NCBI RefSeq assembly: GCF_001297125.1
Contig: NZ_LHPC01000057.1
Location: 1-64,000 of the forward strand
Direction of reading: 5' to 3'
From: Pseudomonas sp. RIT-PI-q
Lineage (GTDB): Bacteria; Pseudomonadota; Gammaproteobacteria; Pseudomonadales; Pseudomonadaceae
Length of the DNA stretch: 64,000 bases
The notes below the pieces were generated by a model. That model saw only the letters and a program-made list of their open reading frames with translations. It was not told where the DNA came from and did not search any database. Within the stretch, counting starts at the first letter, position 1; the number at the start of each line of letters is the position of its first letter. Of this stretch, positions 17,145-26,195 are shown piece after piece. Position numbers and translations under genes: made by a program.

Positions 17145-18549
17145 TAAAAAGGTCAAAATCCTCGCCACCCTCGGCCCGGCCACCGACGGGATCGATGACA
17201 TTCGTGAGCTGGTACAGGCCGGGGTCAACATCTTCCGCCTCAACTTCAGCCACGGCGATCACGCCGACCATGCCCAGCGCTATCAGTGGATTCGTGAAGT
17301 CGAGCGCCAGCTGAATTACCCGCTGGGGATTCTGATGGACCTGCAAGGCCCGAAACTGCGGGTCGGCAAGTTCGCCCAGGGCAAAGTGCAGTTGCACCGC
17401 GGTCAGGCTTTGCGCCTGGACCTCGATACGACGCCGGGCGATGAGCGCCGGGTCAACCTGCCTCACCCGGAGATCATCGCCGCACTGGAGCCGGGCATGG
17501 ACCTGCTGCTGGACGACGGCAAGCTGCGCTTGCGAGTGATCACCAAGTACGCCGACGCCATCGACACCACGGTGCTCAATGGCGGCGAACTGTCCGACCG
17601 CAAAGGCGTGAACGTGCCGCAAGCGGTGCTGGAACTGAGCCCGCTGACCGCCAAGGATCGTCGCGACTTGAGCTTCGGCCTGGAGCTGGGTGTGGACTGG
17701 GTGGCACTGTCGTTTGTGCAGCGTCCGGAAGACATTCGCGAGGCGCGCGAACTGATCGGTGACAAAGCATTCTTGATGGCCAAGATCGAGAAACCCTCGG
17801 CGGTGACTCAGCTGCGCGAGATCGCCGAGTTGAGCGATGCGATCATGGTCGCGCGCGGTGATCTGGGCGTGGAAGTCCCGGCCGAAAGCGTGCCGCAGAT
17901 TCAGAAAAACATCATCAGCACGTGCCGTGAGCTCGGCAAACCGGTGGTGGTGGCGACGCAGATGCTCGAGTCGATGCGCTTCTCCCCGGCCCCGACTCGC
18001 GCCGAGGTGACCGATGTTGCCAACGCCGTGGCCGAAGGGGCCGATGCGGTGATGCTGTCGGCGGAAACCGCGTCCGGCGAGTACCCGCTGGAAGCCGTGC
18101 AGATGATGAGCAAGATCATCCGCCAGGTAGAAAACGGCCCGGACTATCAGGCGCAACTGGACGTGAGTCGGCCGAAAGCCGAGGCGACGGTATCCGATGC
18201 CATCAGCTGCGCAATTCGTCGTATCAGCAATGTGCTGCCGGTGGCGGTGCTGGTGAATTACAGCGAGTCCGGCACTTCGAGTTTGCGCGCCGCGCGGGAG
18301 CGGCCGACGGTGCCGATCCTGAACCTGACGCCGAACCTGCAGACCGCTCGCCGCTTGACGGTGGCGTGGGGCGTGCACTCGGTGGTCAACGATCGGTTGC
18401 GGCAGGTGGATGAGGTGTGCTCGACGGCGCTGGAGATTGCGCAGGCGCAGGGCATGGCCAAGCGCGGGGACACGTTATTGATCACCGCGGGTGTGCCGTT
18501 TGGGCAGCCAGGGTCGACTAACTCTTTGCGCATTGAGACGTTGATTTAA
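17134..18549 (+). CDS. pykF: Pyruvate kinase
   Basis: Phosphoenolpyruvate + ADP to pyruvate + ATP; 471 residues. Typical motifs are KILATLGPATDG at the start, RLNFSHGDHADH, MDLQGPKLRVGKF, the active-site signature MAKIEKPSAV, VARGDLGVEV and AEVTDVANAVAEGADAVMLS. Last gene of the gcl operon, starting inside ttuD. It completes a glyoxylate to pyruvate route if enolase acts between glycerate kinase and PykF. Confidence 0.97.
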   Translation: MTPDKKVKILATLGPATDGIDDIRELVQAGVNIFRLNFSHGDHADHAQRYQWIREVERQLNYPLGILMDLQGPKLRVGKFAQGKVQLHRGQALRLDLDTTPGDERRVNLPHPEIIAALEPGMDLLLDDGKLRLRVITKYADAIDTTVLNGGELSDRKGVNVPQAVLELSPLTAKDRRDLSFGLELGVDWVALSFVQRPEDIREARELIGDKAFLMAKIEKPSAVTQLREIAELSDAIMVARGDLGVEVPAESVPQIQKNIISTCRELGKPVVVATQMLESMRFSPAPTRAEVTDVANAVAEGADAVMLSAETASGEYPLEAVQMMSKIIRQVENGPDYQAQLDVSRPKAEATVSDAISCAIRRISNVLPVAVLVNYSESGTSSLRAARERPTVPILNLTPNLQTARRLTVAWGVHSVVNDRLRQVDEVCSTALEIAQAQGMAKRGDTLLITAGVPFGQPGSTNSLRIETLI

Positions 18550-18563
18550 CGCTCTCACCGGCC

Positions 18564-18632
18564 CCTTCGCGGGCAAGCCTCGCTCCTACAGGACCAGCGC
18601 ATTCCTGTAGGAGCGAGGCTTGCCCGCGAAGA
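18564..18632. repeat. REP pair, GTAGGAGCGAGGCTTGCCCGCGAA type
   Basis: Two closely spaced inverted copies (18566-18592 and 18605-18632) lie after pykF, followed by GAACGATGACACGG, a variant of the AACGATGACGCG flank. Confidence 0.9.
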
Positions 18633-18664
18633 ACGATGACACGGTCCCCCTGACATAGATAAAA

Positions 18665-19579
18665 ATGCCTGCCAACCACTTCAACACCCACCGCCCCGAT
18701 TGGGCGGAAGCTTTGCTTAACGGCTTCAGTCAAATATTCCTCCAGCGTAATCCGCTGTGCGGCCTGCTGTGCCTCAGCGCCATCCTGTTTACCGCGCCCG
18801 CCTTATTGGGTGGTGCATTGCTCGGCGGTGTCGCCGGGTTGCTCACCGCGCAACGTCGCGGTTATGCCAAGGCTGATCGTCAAGCCGGCCTGTTCAGTTA
18901 CAACGGTGTCCTGCTCGGTCTTCTCCTGAGCCTCTATTTCCCTTGGTCAGCGCTGCTACCGCCGCTGATCCTCGCCGCTGGCGGCCTCAGCGCGATGCTC
19001 ACCCAGCAATGGCTCAAACGTGCCCGAATCAGCCAATACCTGCCCGCCTACACCACGCCATTCGTGGGTCTGAGCTGGTTGTTGCTGTGCTTCGCCACGC
19101 CCTCGACACAGGCGCACTTGATCGAAATCAACACGCTGAACATGCTCGCGGCTCCCTTCAAAGGCATCGGCCAGGTGATGTTCCTTGGTCATCCGCTGGC
19201 CGGTGCGATGATTGCCGCCGGTTTGCTGATCGCTGATCGCCGCGCATTCTGCTGGGCGTTGTTCGCGTCAGTCGCGGGCATGGGCTGGAGCCTGCTGCAC
19301 CACGACTTCTACACGGCATTGCTCGGTCTGGGGGGCTATAACGCCGTACTCGCCGCACTTGCCTTCAGCTCACAGCGCCAGCAGCCGTGGCTGCCACTGC
19401 TCGGTATTGCCTTCGCGCTGTTGCTGACGCCGATGTTTGCCGCCATCGGCCTGCCCACGCTGACCGCGCCGTTCATCCTCGCCTGCTGGCTGATCCGCAC
19501 GGCTGTCCAAATATTCGGTAAAGCCGCGGGCGCCGATGCGCCTTGCGCTACCGGGGAGAATCAACCTAGGCTTCGCTGA
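18665..19579 (+). CDS. Urea transporter (UT family)
   Basis: A 304-residue integral membrane protein with about ten hydrophobic spans and the two-fold UT-family layout. The conserved start of each half is visible: GFSQIFLQRNPLCGLLCLSA with GLFSYNGVLLGLLLSL, and KGIGQVMFLGHPLAGAMIAA with GLGGYNAVLAALAF. It follows the gcl operon directly. Urea and glyoxylate are the two products of allantoate breakdown, so this placement supports a ureide-nitrogen theme. No urease genes are in the window. Confidence 0.88.
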   Translation: MPANHFNTHRPDWAEALLNGFSQIFLQRNPLCGLLCLSAILFTAPALLGGALLGGVAGLLTAQRRGYAKADRQAGLFSYNGVLLGLLLSLYFPWSALLPPLILAAGGLSAMLTQQWLKRARISQYLPAYTTPFVGLSWLLLCFATPSTQAHLIEINTLNMLAAPFKGIGQVMFLGHPLAGAMIAAGLLIADRRAFCWALFASVAGMGWSLLHHDFYTALLGLGGYNAVLAALAFSSQRQQPWLPLLGIAFALLLTPMFAAIGLPTLTAPFILACWLIRTAVQIFGKAAGADAPCATGENQPRLR

Positions 19580-19600
19580 TTCTCGGTTCAGGCGTTTTCC

Positions 19601-20425
19601 ATGGATAGCAGCAAAAACTGGCGTGAAGAGCTTTACGTCATGGTTTTCCAGAGCGACACCACGGCCGGGCGGCGCTTCGACGGCATCCTGCTGTTGATCA
19701 TCCTCGCCAGCATTGTGATCGTGATGCTCGACAGCATCGACAGCGTTCACCAGAACTACGCCAACGTGCTCGCGTACATCGAGTGGGGCTTCACCGTCAT
19801 CTTCGCCATCGAATATGGCCTGCGCCTGTACTGTTCGCCCAAGCCATTGCGTTACGCGTTCAGCTTCTACGGGCTGGTGGATTTGCTGGCCATCGTGCCC
19901 GGCATCCTCGCGCTGTATTACGCCGATGCGCAGTATTTGCTGATCATCCGGATCATTCGGATGCTGCGGATTTTCCGCGTGCTCAAGCTCAGCCCCTACC
20001 TCAAGCAAGCCAATTACTTGATGGCGGCGTTACGCGGCAGCAAGCAGAAAATCGTAGTGTTCCTGGTCAGCGTCTGCACGCTGGTCACGGTGTTTGGCAC
20101 GCTAATGTATGTGATCGAAGGTCCGGAACACGGCTTTACCAGCATTCCCAAAGGCATCTACTGGGCTATCGTGACGCTGACCACCGTGGGCTTTGGCGAC
20201 ATCGTGCCGAAGACGCCATTAGGCCAAGTGATTTCGTCGCTGGTGATGATCACCGGTTACTCGATCATCGCCGTGCCGACGGGCATCTTCACCGCCGAAC
20301 TGGCCAACGCCATGCGCGGTGAACAACTGCAACACGACTGCCCGGTGTGCAAGAAAAATAGCCACGAACACGGCGCCGCATTTTGCTCCCGTTGCGGTAA
20401 TGCACTGTTCAAGAAACTGGAATAA
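19601..20425 (+). CDS. Voltage-gated K+ channel-like ion transporter with C-terminal zinc ribbon
   Basis: A 274-residue six-span channel subunit. S4 is arginine-rich (IIRIIRMLRIFRVLKLS, about residues 126-142). The pore has the K+ selectivity filter TTVGFGDIVP (about residues 195-204), followed by S6 (VISSLVMITGYSIIAVPTGIF). After S6 a short tail carries CPVCKKN and CSRCGN, a four-cysteine zinc-ribbon-like knuckle, which is not part of the basic Kv fold. It lies 21 bp after the urea transporter gene and is probably co-transcribed with it. Physiological role unknown. Confidence 0.88.
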   Translation: MDSSKNWREELYVMVFQSDTTAGRRFDGILLLIILASIVIVMLDSIDSVHQNYANVLAYIEWGFTVIFAIEYGLRLYCSPKPLRYAFSFYGLVDLLAIVPGILALYYADAQYLLIIRIIRMLRIFRVLKLSPYLKQANYLMAALRGSKQKIVVFLVSVCTLVTVFGTLMYVIEGPEHGFTSIPKGIYWAIVTLTTVGFGDIVPKTPLGQVISSLVMITGYSIIAVPTGIFTAELANAMRGEQLQHDCPVCKKNSHEHGAAFCSRCGNALFKKLE

Positions 20426-20517
20426 GCAAAGTGCTTTTTAATCTTTAAAGGACTATGCGAGCCCAGTTATAGTCGCTGGCAAATTGCCTCACATTTAAAT
20501 AGAACAAGGAATTCGCA

Positions 20518-21516
20518 GTGAAAAAACTCTTTGGCGCCTCACTTCTGGCCGCTGGCCTGGCACTGACCAGCGTGGCTCAGGCCGCACCGACGTTGCTCAA
20601 CGTTTCCTATGACGTGATGCGCGATTTCTACAAGGACTACAACACTGCGTTCCAGAAACACTGGCAAGCCGAACACAACGAAAACATCACCTTGCAGATG
20701 TCCTTCGGCGGGGCCCGCAAACACGCGCGCTCGGTGATCGACGGCCTGCCGGCTGACGTCATCACCATGAACATGGCCACCGACATCAACGCCCTGGCGG
20801 ACAACGGCAAACTGGTCCCGGACAACTGGGTAACACGCCTGCCGAACAACAGCGCGCCGTTCACTTCGGCCACGGTGTTCATTGTTCGTAAAGGCAACCC
20901 GAAAGCCCTGAAAGACTGGCCGGACCTGCTCAAGGACGGCGTGCAAGTGATCGTGCCGAACCCGAAAACCTCGGGCAACGGCCGCTATACCTACCTTTCG
21001 GCCTGGGGTTATGTGCTGAAGAACGGCGGTGACGAGAACAAGGCCAAAGCCTTCGTCGGCAAGCTGTTCAAGCAAGCGCCAGTGCTCGACACCGGTGGCC
21101 GTGCCGCCACTACCACCTTCATGACCAACCAGATCGGCGACGTGCTGGTGACCTTCGAGAACGAAGCGGAAATGATTGCCCGCGAGTTTGGTCGCGATCA
21201 GTTCGAAGTCATCTACCCGAGTGTTTCCGCTGAAGCTGAGCCGCCGGTATCGGTGGTCGATAAGGTCGTCGAGAAGAAAGGCACCCGCGCGGCGGCCGAG
21301 GAATATTTGAAGTACCTGTGGTCGCCGGAAGGTCAGGAGATTGCGGCCGCGAACTACCTGCGTCCGCGTGACCCGGCGGTGCTGGCGAAGTACACCGATC
21401 GTTTCCCGAAAGTTGATTTCCTCTCGGTAGAGAAGACCTTTGGTGACTGGCGCACGGTGCAGAAGACTCACTTCAATGATGGTGGGGTTTTTGACCAGAT
21501 CTACAGCGGCCAGTGA
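20518..21516 (+). CDS. sbp: Periplasmic sulfate-binding protein
   Basis: Substrate-binding protein of the sulfate/thiosulfate ABC transporter, 332 residues, with a clear signal peptide (cleavage after TSVAQA, residue 22). Family hallmarks are LLNVSYDVMRDFYKDYN at the mature start, SFGGARKHARSVIDGLPADV, PKTSGNGRYTYLSAWGY and YLWSPEGQEIAA. The start codon is GTG with AAGGA 10 bp upstream. The permease genes are not in the window, so this copy may stand alone or serve a distant transporter. Terminator directly downstream. Confidence 0.93.
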   Translation: MKKLFGASLLAAGLALTSVAQAAPTLLNVSYDVMRDFYKDYNTAFQKHWQAEHNENITLQMSFGGARKHARSVIDGLPADVITMNMATDINALADNGKLVPDNWVTRLPNNSAPFTSATVFIVRKGNPKALKDWPDLLKDGVQVIVPNPKTSGNGRYTYLSAWGYVLKNGGDENKAKAFVGKLFKQAPVLDTGGRAATTTFMTNQIGDVLVTFENEAEMIAREFGRDQFEVIYPSVSAEAEPPVSVVDKVVEKKGTRAAAEEYLKYLWSPEGQEIAAANYLRPRDPAVLAKYTDRFPKVDFLSVEKTFGDWRTVQKTHFNDGGVFDQIYSGQ

Positions 21517-21532
21517 TCGCTGAGCGGCAATG

Positions 21533-21564
21533 AAAAAGGCGACCTGAACAGGTCGCCTTTTTTG
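21533..21564 (+). terminator. Rho-independent terminator of sbp
   Basis: An AAAGGCGACCT/AGGTCGCCTTT stem with a 4-nt loop (21535-21560) is followed by TTTTG. Confidence 0.92.
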
Positions 21565-21591
21565 TGCGTATTCGAACCGGACACAAAACCA

Positions 21592-21685
21592 ATGTGGGAG
21601 CGGGCTTGCCCGCGATGGCGGTGTGTCAGTCTACGAATATGTTGGATGAGCCGGCCTCATCGCGGGCAAGCCCGCCCCCACAAGG
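21592..21685. repeat. REP pair, GTGGGAGCGGGCTTGCCCGCGATG type
   Basis: Inverted copies lie at 21594-21618 and 21659-21683 between convergent genes. The right copy has CCCCCAC in place of TCCCAC. Confidence 0.88.
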
Positions 21686-21699
21686 GATATTGCTCGCTG

Positions 21700-22329
21700 T
21701 TACATCGGTGGTGTGACCCCGTCCTTGCCGGCCGAGATGGATTGCGCGGTTAGTGTGCCGTCAGCGCTTTGGGTGACGAACGTGACGATCTTCACGCCCA
21801 CCTTCAGCAAGCTGCGATCCCCCGGCATCAGGTTGACGATCGGTACGTCCTCCGGCACCAGGATTTTCTGCTGGCCGCCCTTGTAGTTGACGGTCAACAC
21901 CCGGCCGTTGCTGACCACCAGATCGCCAACGCTGCCATTGGTCATACTGCTGCCCTTGACCAGGTCGAAAGGCCGATGGCCGTCGCCGCTGCCCGCCAGT
22001 TCCGGTGGGAAGACGTGGACTTCCAGCGCCTTGAGTGTGCCGTCCTCCTGCGGGATGGCGGCGGAGCCGATGTAGCTGCCGGGTTTGATATCTTCGATAT
22101 TGGCCAGGGTAACGGCGCGGACTTTGGTGTCCTGGGTCAGGTTGATCACCACGTTTTCGCCGCTGTTGACGTGGACCTTCAACACGTCCGGGCTGACGCC
22201 GGTGATCTCGCCGCGCACGCCAATGCGCGTGCCCGGTGCATCAGCAGCCTGCGCGAGACCTGCCGTGAACAAGGTGATCAAGGTAAGAGCTGAAGCACCG
22301 CGAATCAGGTGACGAAACATCGCGTTCAT
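21700..22329 (-). CDS. Exported beta-rich protein of unknown function (DUF5666-like)
   Basis: A 209-residue protein with a signal peptide (cleavage near AGLAQA, residue 28). The rest alternates short beta-type segments (IGVRGEITGVSPDVLKVHV; ENVVINLTQDTKVRAVTL; IKPGSYIGSAAI) resembling the OB-like repeats of DUF5666 proteins. I do not know its function. The ATG at 22329 is preferred because AAGG lies 7 bp upstream; a second ATG at 22320 is possible. Confidence 0.7.
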   Translation of the reverse strand: MNAMFRHLIRGASALTLITLFTAGLAQAADAPGTRIGVRGEITGVSPDVLKVHVNSGENVVINLTQDTKVRAVTLANIEDIKPGSYIGSAAIPQEDGTLKALEVHVFPPELAGSGDGHRPFDLVKGSSMTNGSVGDLVVSNGRVLTVNYKGGQQKILVPEDVPIVNLMPGDRSLLKVGVKIVTFVTQSADGTLTAQSISAGKDGVTPPM

Positions 22330-22564
22330 GAAAGTGCCTTCCGGTTAGAAATCGTGAAGTGACAACATAAGCACGCTATCGAACTAGATGTAAGTGAATG
22401 TATCATCGGATCTCAATGTTTTGACGCAAGGTTCACCGAGGGACATCACAGACGTCCGTCACTCATTCCGCAAAGGAATGATTGCTATCACTCCAATCCC
22501 ACTTCCGCCGTTCCGGTCAGCCTATTAGCCTGCGCGCATTCCCATCTGTTCAGCGAGACACGTT

Positions 22565-23770
22565 ATGAACCCAGCAACCCAGGTGCCCCACGGCACCGCG
22601 ACAATGACCCGAAGCATGGTGCTGCTGTTCGCCTTTTGCTGCGGCGCGATCGTCGCCAACATCTACTACGCCCAACCGATCATCGGCCTGATTGCCCCGG
22701 ACATCGGGCTGACCAGCACCATGGCCAGTTTCATCGTTTCGCTGACCCAGATTGGTTATGCACTCGGTCTGTTCTTTCTGGTGCCGCTGGGTGATCTGCT
22801 GGAGAACCGCCGGTTGATGATCATCACCACCGTGGTGGCGATTGCCAGTTTGTTGGGCGCGGCATTTACCGATCAGCCGAACGTGTTTTTGTTGATCTCG
22901 TTGCTGGTGGGTTTCAGTTCGGTGTCGGTGCAGATCCTGATTCCGCTGGCGGCGCATTTGGCGCCGGAGGAATCGCGTGGCCGTGTAGTCGGCGGGATCA
23001 TGGGCGGTTTGCTGCTGGGAATTCTCCTGGCGCGCCCCGTGTCCAGCGTGGTGGCCGACCACTTTGGCTGGCGGGCTATGTTCGTCATTGCGGCGGCGTT
23101 AATGGCAGCGATCAGCGTTGTGCTGGCCCTGACCATTCCCAAGCGTCAACCTGACCACAGCGCGTCTTATGGCCAATTGCTGGGTTCGCTGTGGACGCTG
23201 TTGCGTCAACAACCGGTATTGCGTCAGCGTGCCTTTTACCAGGGTTGCATGTTCGCCACGTTCAGCTTGTTCTGGACCGCCGTGCCGCTGGAACTGGCGC
23301 GTAATCATGGCTTGTCGCAAACACAGATCGCGATCTTCGCCCTGGTCGGGGCCATCGGTGCCATCGCCGCGCCCATCGCCGGTCGCCTGGCAGATGCCGG
23401 CCACACCCGCATCGCATCTTTGCTGGCCCTACTGTTCGCCAGCTTGAGTTTCCTGCCCGCGTTCATCCATCCGGCTTATAGCGTCATCGGCCTCGCGGTA
23501 ACGGGCGTGGTCCTCGACTTCTGCGTACAGATGAACATGGTCCTCGGCCAGCGCGCGGTCTACGCCCTCGACGCCAAGAGCCGCAGCCGCCTGAATGCGC
23601 TGTACATGACCAGCATCTTCATCGGTGGCGCGTTTGGTTCTTCGGTGGCCAGTGCGGTGTATGAGCATGGCGGCTGGTTGTGGATCGTGATTGTCGGCAG
23701 CGCGTTTCCGCTGTTGGCGTTGTTGCGGTTTTTGAGTGTGTCGGAGAAGCGTTCGCTCGCTACCGCGTGA
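22565..23770 (+). CDS. MFS transporter, DHA1-type
   Basis: A 401-residue, 12-span major facilitator. The opening FCCGAIVANIYYAQPIIGLI is typical of the YgaY/DHA1 subgroup, and motif A is degenerate (LGDLLENRRLMI, about residues 79-90). No substrate can be assigned from sequence. A LysR regulator gene follows in the same direction after a REP pair, which may or may not control it. Confidence 0.85.
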   Translation: MNPATQVPHGTATMTRSMVLLFAFCCGAIVANIYYAQPIIGLIAPDIGLTSTMASFIVSLTQIGYALGLFFLVPLGDLLENRRLMIITTVVAIASLLGAAFTDQPNVFLLISLLVGFSSVSVQILIPLAAHLAPEESRGRVVGGIMGGLLLGILLARPVSSVVADHFGWRAMFVIAAALMAAISVVLALTIPKRQPDHSASYGQLLGSLWTLLRQQPVLRQRAFYQGCMFATFSLFWTAVPLELARNHGLSQTQIAIFALVGAIGAIAAPIAGRLADAGHTRIASLLALLFASLSFLPAFIHPAYSVIGLAVTGVVLDFCVQMNMVLGQRAVYALDAKSRSRLNALYMTSIFIGGAFGSSVASAVYEHGGWLWIVIVGSAFPLLALLRFLSVSEKRSLATA

Positions 23771-23773
23771 ACC

Positions 23774-23870
23774 ACTGTAGGAGCCGAGCTTGCTCGCGAA
23801 GACGTCGGTAAATTCAACATTGACTTGACTGACCGTCCGCTATCGCGAGCAAGCTTGCTCCTACAGTGGG
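23774..23870. repeat. REP pair, GTAGGAGC(C)GAGCTTGCTCGCGA type
   Basis: Inverted copies at 23776-23801 and 23842-23868 lie between the MFS and LysR genes. The left copy carries an extra C (GAGCCGAG). Confidence 0.88.
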
Positions 23871-23905
23871 TTTCTACAGCCATCAGATTTACACAAGGAC
23901 TTTAG

Positions 23906-24793
23906 ATGGATCGCCTGGCCGCAATGGAAACCTTCGTGTACGTGGTGGAAACCGGTTCGTTTTCCGCCGCCGCACGACGCCTGAATATCGGCCAGCCCGC
24001 CGTGTCGAAAACCATCGCGCAACTGGAAACACGGCTGGCGGTTCGGCTACTTTTGCGCTCCACCCGTGGCCTGACGCCCACCGAAGCCGGCCTGGCGTTT
24101 TTCGAACGGGCCAAGCGTGCCATCGAAGAAGTCGATGAAGCCGACAATGCCGCTCGCGGTGCCGCCAGCGGCCTGACCGGCAACCTGCGTATCTGCGCCG
24201 CCGTGACCTTCGGCCGGCTGCACATCGTTCCGCACTTGGGGCCATTTCTCGAACAGAACCCGGCGCTGAACATCGACCTGATGCTGGATGATCGCAACGT
24301 CAATCTTGTGGAAGAAGGCGTCGATGTTGCCCTGCGGCTGGGCGCGCAGAGCGATTCAGGCCTCACTGCCCGCAAGATTGCCGAATGCCGGCGCGTGGTG
24401 CTGGGAACGCCCGCCTATTTTGAAAAGCACGGCGAACCCACCAGCCCTGTCGATCTGAGCAAACATCAGGCAATCGTTTACTCCCTGGGTGGCGGTGCCC
24501 ATTGGCAATTCAAGAAGGCCAGCGAAGAGCAGTCAGTCATCATCAGCGGCAGGATTCGCGTCAACGCCGCCGAGGGTCTGCGTGCAGCTGTTTTGGCCCA
24601 TCAGGGGCTGACCCTCGCGTCCGAATGGATGTTCGCGCCGGAGCTGGCCAATGGTGACGTCAGGGCTGTGATGACGGATTGGACGTTGGCCGATCAGGAC
24701 CTGTGGGCGGTGTTTCCCACCGGCAGAATGGCCAGCGCGAAGGCCCGGGTGTTTGTGGAGTATGTGCAGGGGTTGTTGGCTCAGGAGAGCTGA
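23906..24793 (+). CDS. LysR-family transcriptional regulator
   Basis: A 295-residue LTTR. The winged helix is at residues 1-60, with helix-turn-helix SFSAAARRLNIGQPAVSKTI and the following LETRLAVRLLLRSTRGLTPT. The effector domain (about 90-295) resembles the CrgA/DmlR-like subgroup (NVNLVEEGVDVALRLG; EGLRAAVLAHQGLTLASEWM). The target is unknown; the upstream MFS gene is the nearest candidate. Confidence 0.88.
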   Translation: MDRLAAMETFVYVVETGSFSAAARRLNIGQPAVSKTIAQLETRLAVRLLLRSTRGLTPTEAGLAFFERAKRAIEEVDEADNAARGAASGLTGNLRICAAVTFGRLHIVPHLGPFLEQNPALNIDLMLDDRNVNLVEEGVDVALRLGAQSDSGLTARKIAECRRVVLGTPAYFEKHGEPTSPVDLSKHQAIVYSLGGGAHWQFKKASEEQSVIISGRIRVNAAEGLRAAVLAHQGLTLASEWMFAPELANGDVRAVMTDWTLADQDLWAVFPTGRMASAKARVFVEYVQGLLAQES

Positions 24794-24806
24794 CTCAATC
24801 AAGATC

Positions 24807-24879
24807 AAAAGATCGCAGGCTTCGCCAGCTCCTACAGTGACCGCGTACACCGGTAAATCATCGTCGTATGCGATCTTTT
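24807..24879. repeat. Inverted repeat AAAAGATCGCA/TGCGATCTTTT
   Basis: 11-bp arms at 24807-24817 and 24869-24879, with CAGCTCCTACAG in between, lie between the convergent LysR and phnP genes. The same AAAGATCGCAGCCTCG theme occurs at 45611-45709. It may also act as a bidirectional terminator. Confidence 0.6.
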
Positions 24880-24885
24880 CTGCGC

Positions 24886-25635
24886 CTAAAGCACACACCC
24901 ATCAAATCCAACCCTGACATTCCCCGGCAGCTCGCTCTGGTGCTGCATCAACCACGCATCCAGCGTATGCCCGACATGCGTCAACACCGCCAACGCCGGT
25001 TGCAACTCCTCGATACAGCGCAACGCCAGGTTCAGGTCGTTGTGATTACGCGGAGTCTGGGGCTGCGGCGGCATTGAGCAGTCGAGGACCAGCAGATCCA
25101 GCGGTTCGCGTTGCAACCGGGCTGTAGTCGCTGGTGGCAGGCCAACGGTGTCGGTCAGGTACGCGATCCGTCGCCCCTCGCCTTCCAGCAGATAACCAAG
25201 GGTCGGTTTTGAGTGCTGCAGCGGTAATGCCGTGACGCTGAGCGTGCCGAACAGCCGGGTTTCGAAGGCGTTGAACGGTTGGCTGAAATCGAGAATTCCC
25301 GGATGTTTATAGAGGTCCGCCAGGCCTTCGGGGTCCACCGGACCGTGCACCGGAATCACCAGGCCCTGGCCCCAGCGCAGGTGCAGCAAACCCTGGGCAT
25401 GATCGGCGTGGTAGTGGGTCTGGAAAATGCCGTTGAAGCTGCGCGGCGGGAAGCGTTCGGTCAGGTCGGGCAGGCCGCTGTCGATCAGCCAGCGTTGATC
25501 GCCACATTCGATCAACGCGCTGCACGGGCGCCTACGCAAGCGCTCATCGTTGCGAGCCAGATGGCAGGCCGCGCACTCGCAGCCGTAGACCGGGACCTGT
25601 CGGGCGTCACCGGTGCCCAGTAATGTCAGGCGCAT
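24886..25635 (-). CDS. phnP: Phosphoribosyl cyclic phosphodiesterase PhnP
   Basis: Opens the 1,2-cyclic ribose phosphate released by C-P lyase to ribose 1,5-bisphosphate. A 249-residue metallo-beta-lactamase-fold protein. The metal site motif is THYHADHAQG (about residues 78-87), further ligands are in VLDCSMP and LTHVGH, and an N-terminal Cys cluster (CECAACHLA) matches the PhnP structural zinc site. Last gene of the phn operon, starting 10 bp inside phnN. Confidence 0.93.
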   Translation of the reverse strand: MRLTLLGTGDARQVPVYGCECAACHLARNDERLRRRPCSALIECGDQRWLIDSGLPDLTERFPPRSFNGIFQTHYHADHAQGLLHLRWGQGLVIPVHGPVDPEGLADLYKHPGILDFSQPFNAFETRLFGTLSVTALPLQHSKPTLGYLLEGEGRRIAYLTDTVGLPPATTARLQREPLDLLVLDCSMPPQPQTPRNHNDLNLALRCIEELQPALAVLTHVGHTLDAWLMQHQSELPGNVRVGFDGCVL

Positions 25636-26195
25636 ACGGGTTGCCCGTCGACGCAGGCCAGCAGGCGTTCGACTGTGTGTTGCAGTGGCCCGGAGTTGTC
25701 AATCAGGCACAACGCCGGATCGTTGTCTTCGAACAGGCGTTCGCTGAACCGCACATTGCGCGCCAGCCGCGCATCAATCTCCGCGACGGATTCACGCCCC
25801 CGCGCCAGCAAGCGTTGACGCAACACGGCTTGATCCACAGTCAGCAACAACACCAGCACGTTTGGATAACGCAGGCGAGTGGCCGGCAGATGGCCGCGCG
25901 AGCCGTTGACCAGCACGTCCTGCCCTGCCGCCAGCCAATCGTCGATTTCGCGAGGAATGCCATAGGCCAGACCGTTGGCGTGCCAGCTCAGGGCAAACGC
26001 GCCCCGGGCATCCATCTCGGCGAACTGCTGCGCACTGACACCCAGCGCCGCCTCCCCGACGGCTTCCGCCGAACGCGTGATGACCCGCCGCACAATGCGG
26101 CAACCGCGCTCGTCCAGCCGCGTTCGCGCGGCATCGAGCAGGCTGTCCTTGCCCGAACCCGAAGGGCCGATGAGATAGATCAACCTGCCTGCCAT
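25626..26195 (-). CDS. phnN: Ribose 1,5-bisphosphokinase PhnN
   Basis: Phosphorylates ribose 1,5-bisphosphate to PRPP. A 189-residue guanylate-kinase-like P-loop protein. Walker A is LIGPSGSGKDSLLDAAR at residues 7-23, and RRVITRSAEAVGE follows as in the GMP-kinase fold. The ATG at 26195 overlaps the phnM stop codon by one base, and the next gene phnP overlaps its end. A longer frame upstream exists but lies wholly inside phnM and is not needed. Confidence 0.93.
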   Translation of the reverse strand: MAGRLIYLIGPSGSGKDSLLDAARTRLDERGCRIVRRVITRSAEAVGEAALGVSAQQFAEMDARGAFALSWHANGLAYGIPREIDDWLAAGQDVLVNGSRGHLPATRLRYPNVLVLLLTVDQAVLRQRLLARGRESVAEIDARLARNVRFSERLFEDNDPALCLIDNSGPLQHTVERLLACVDGQPVCA

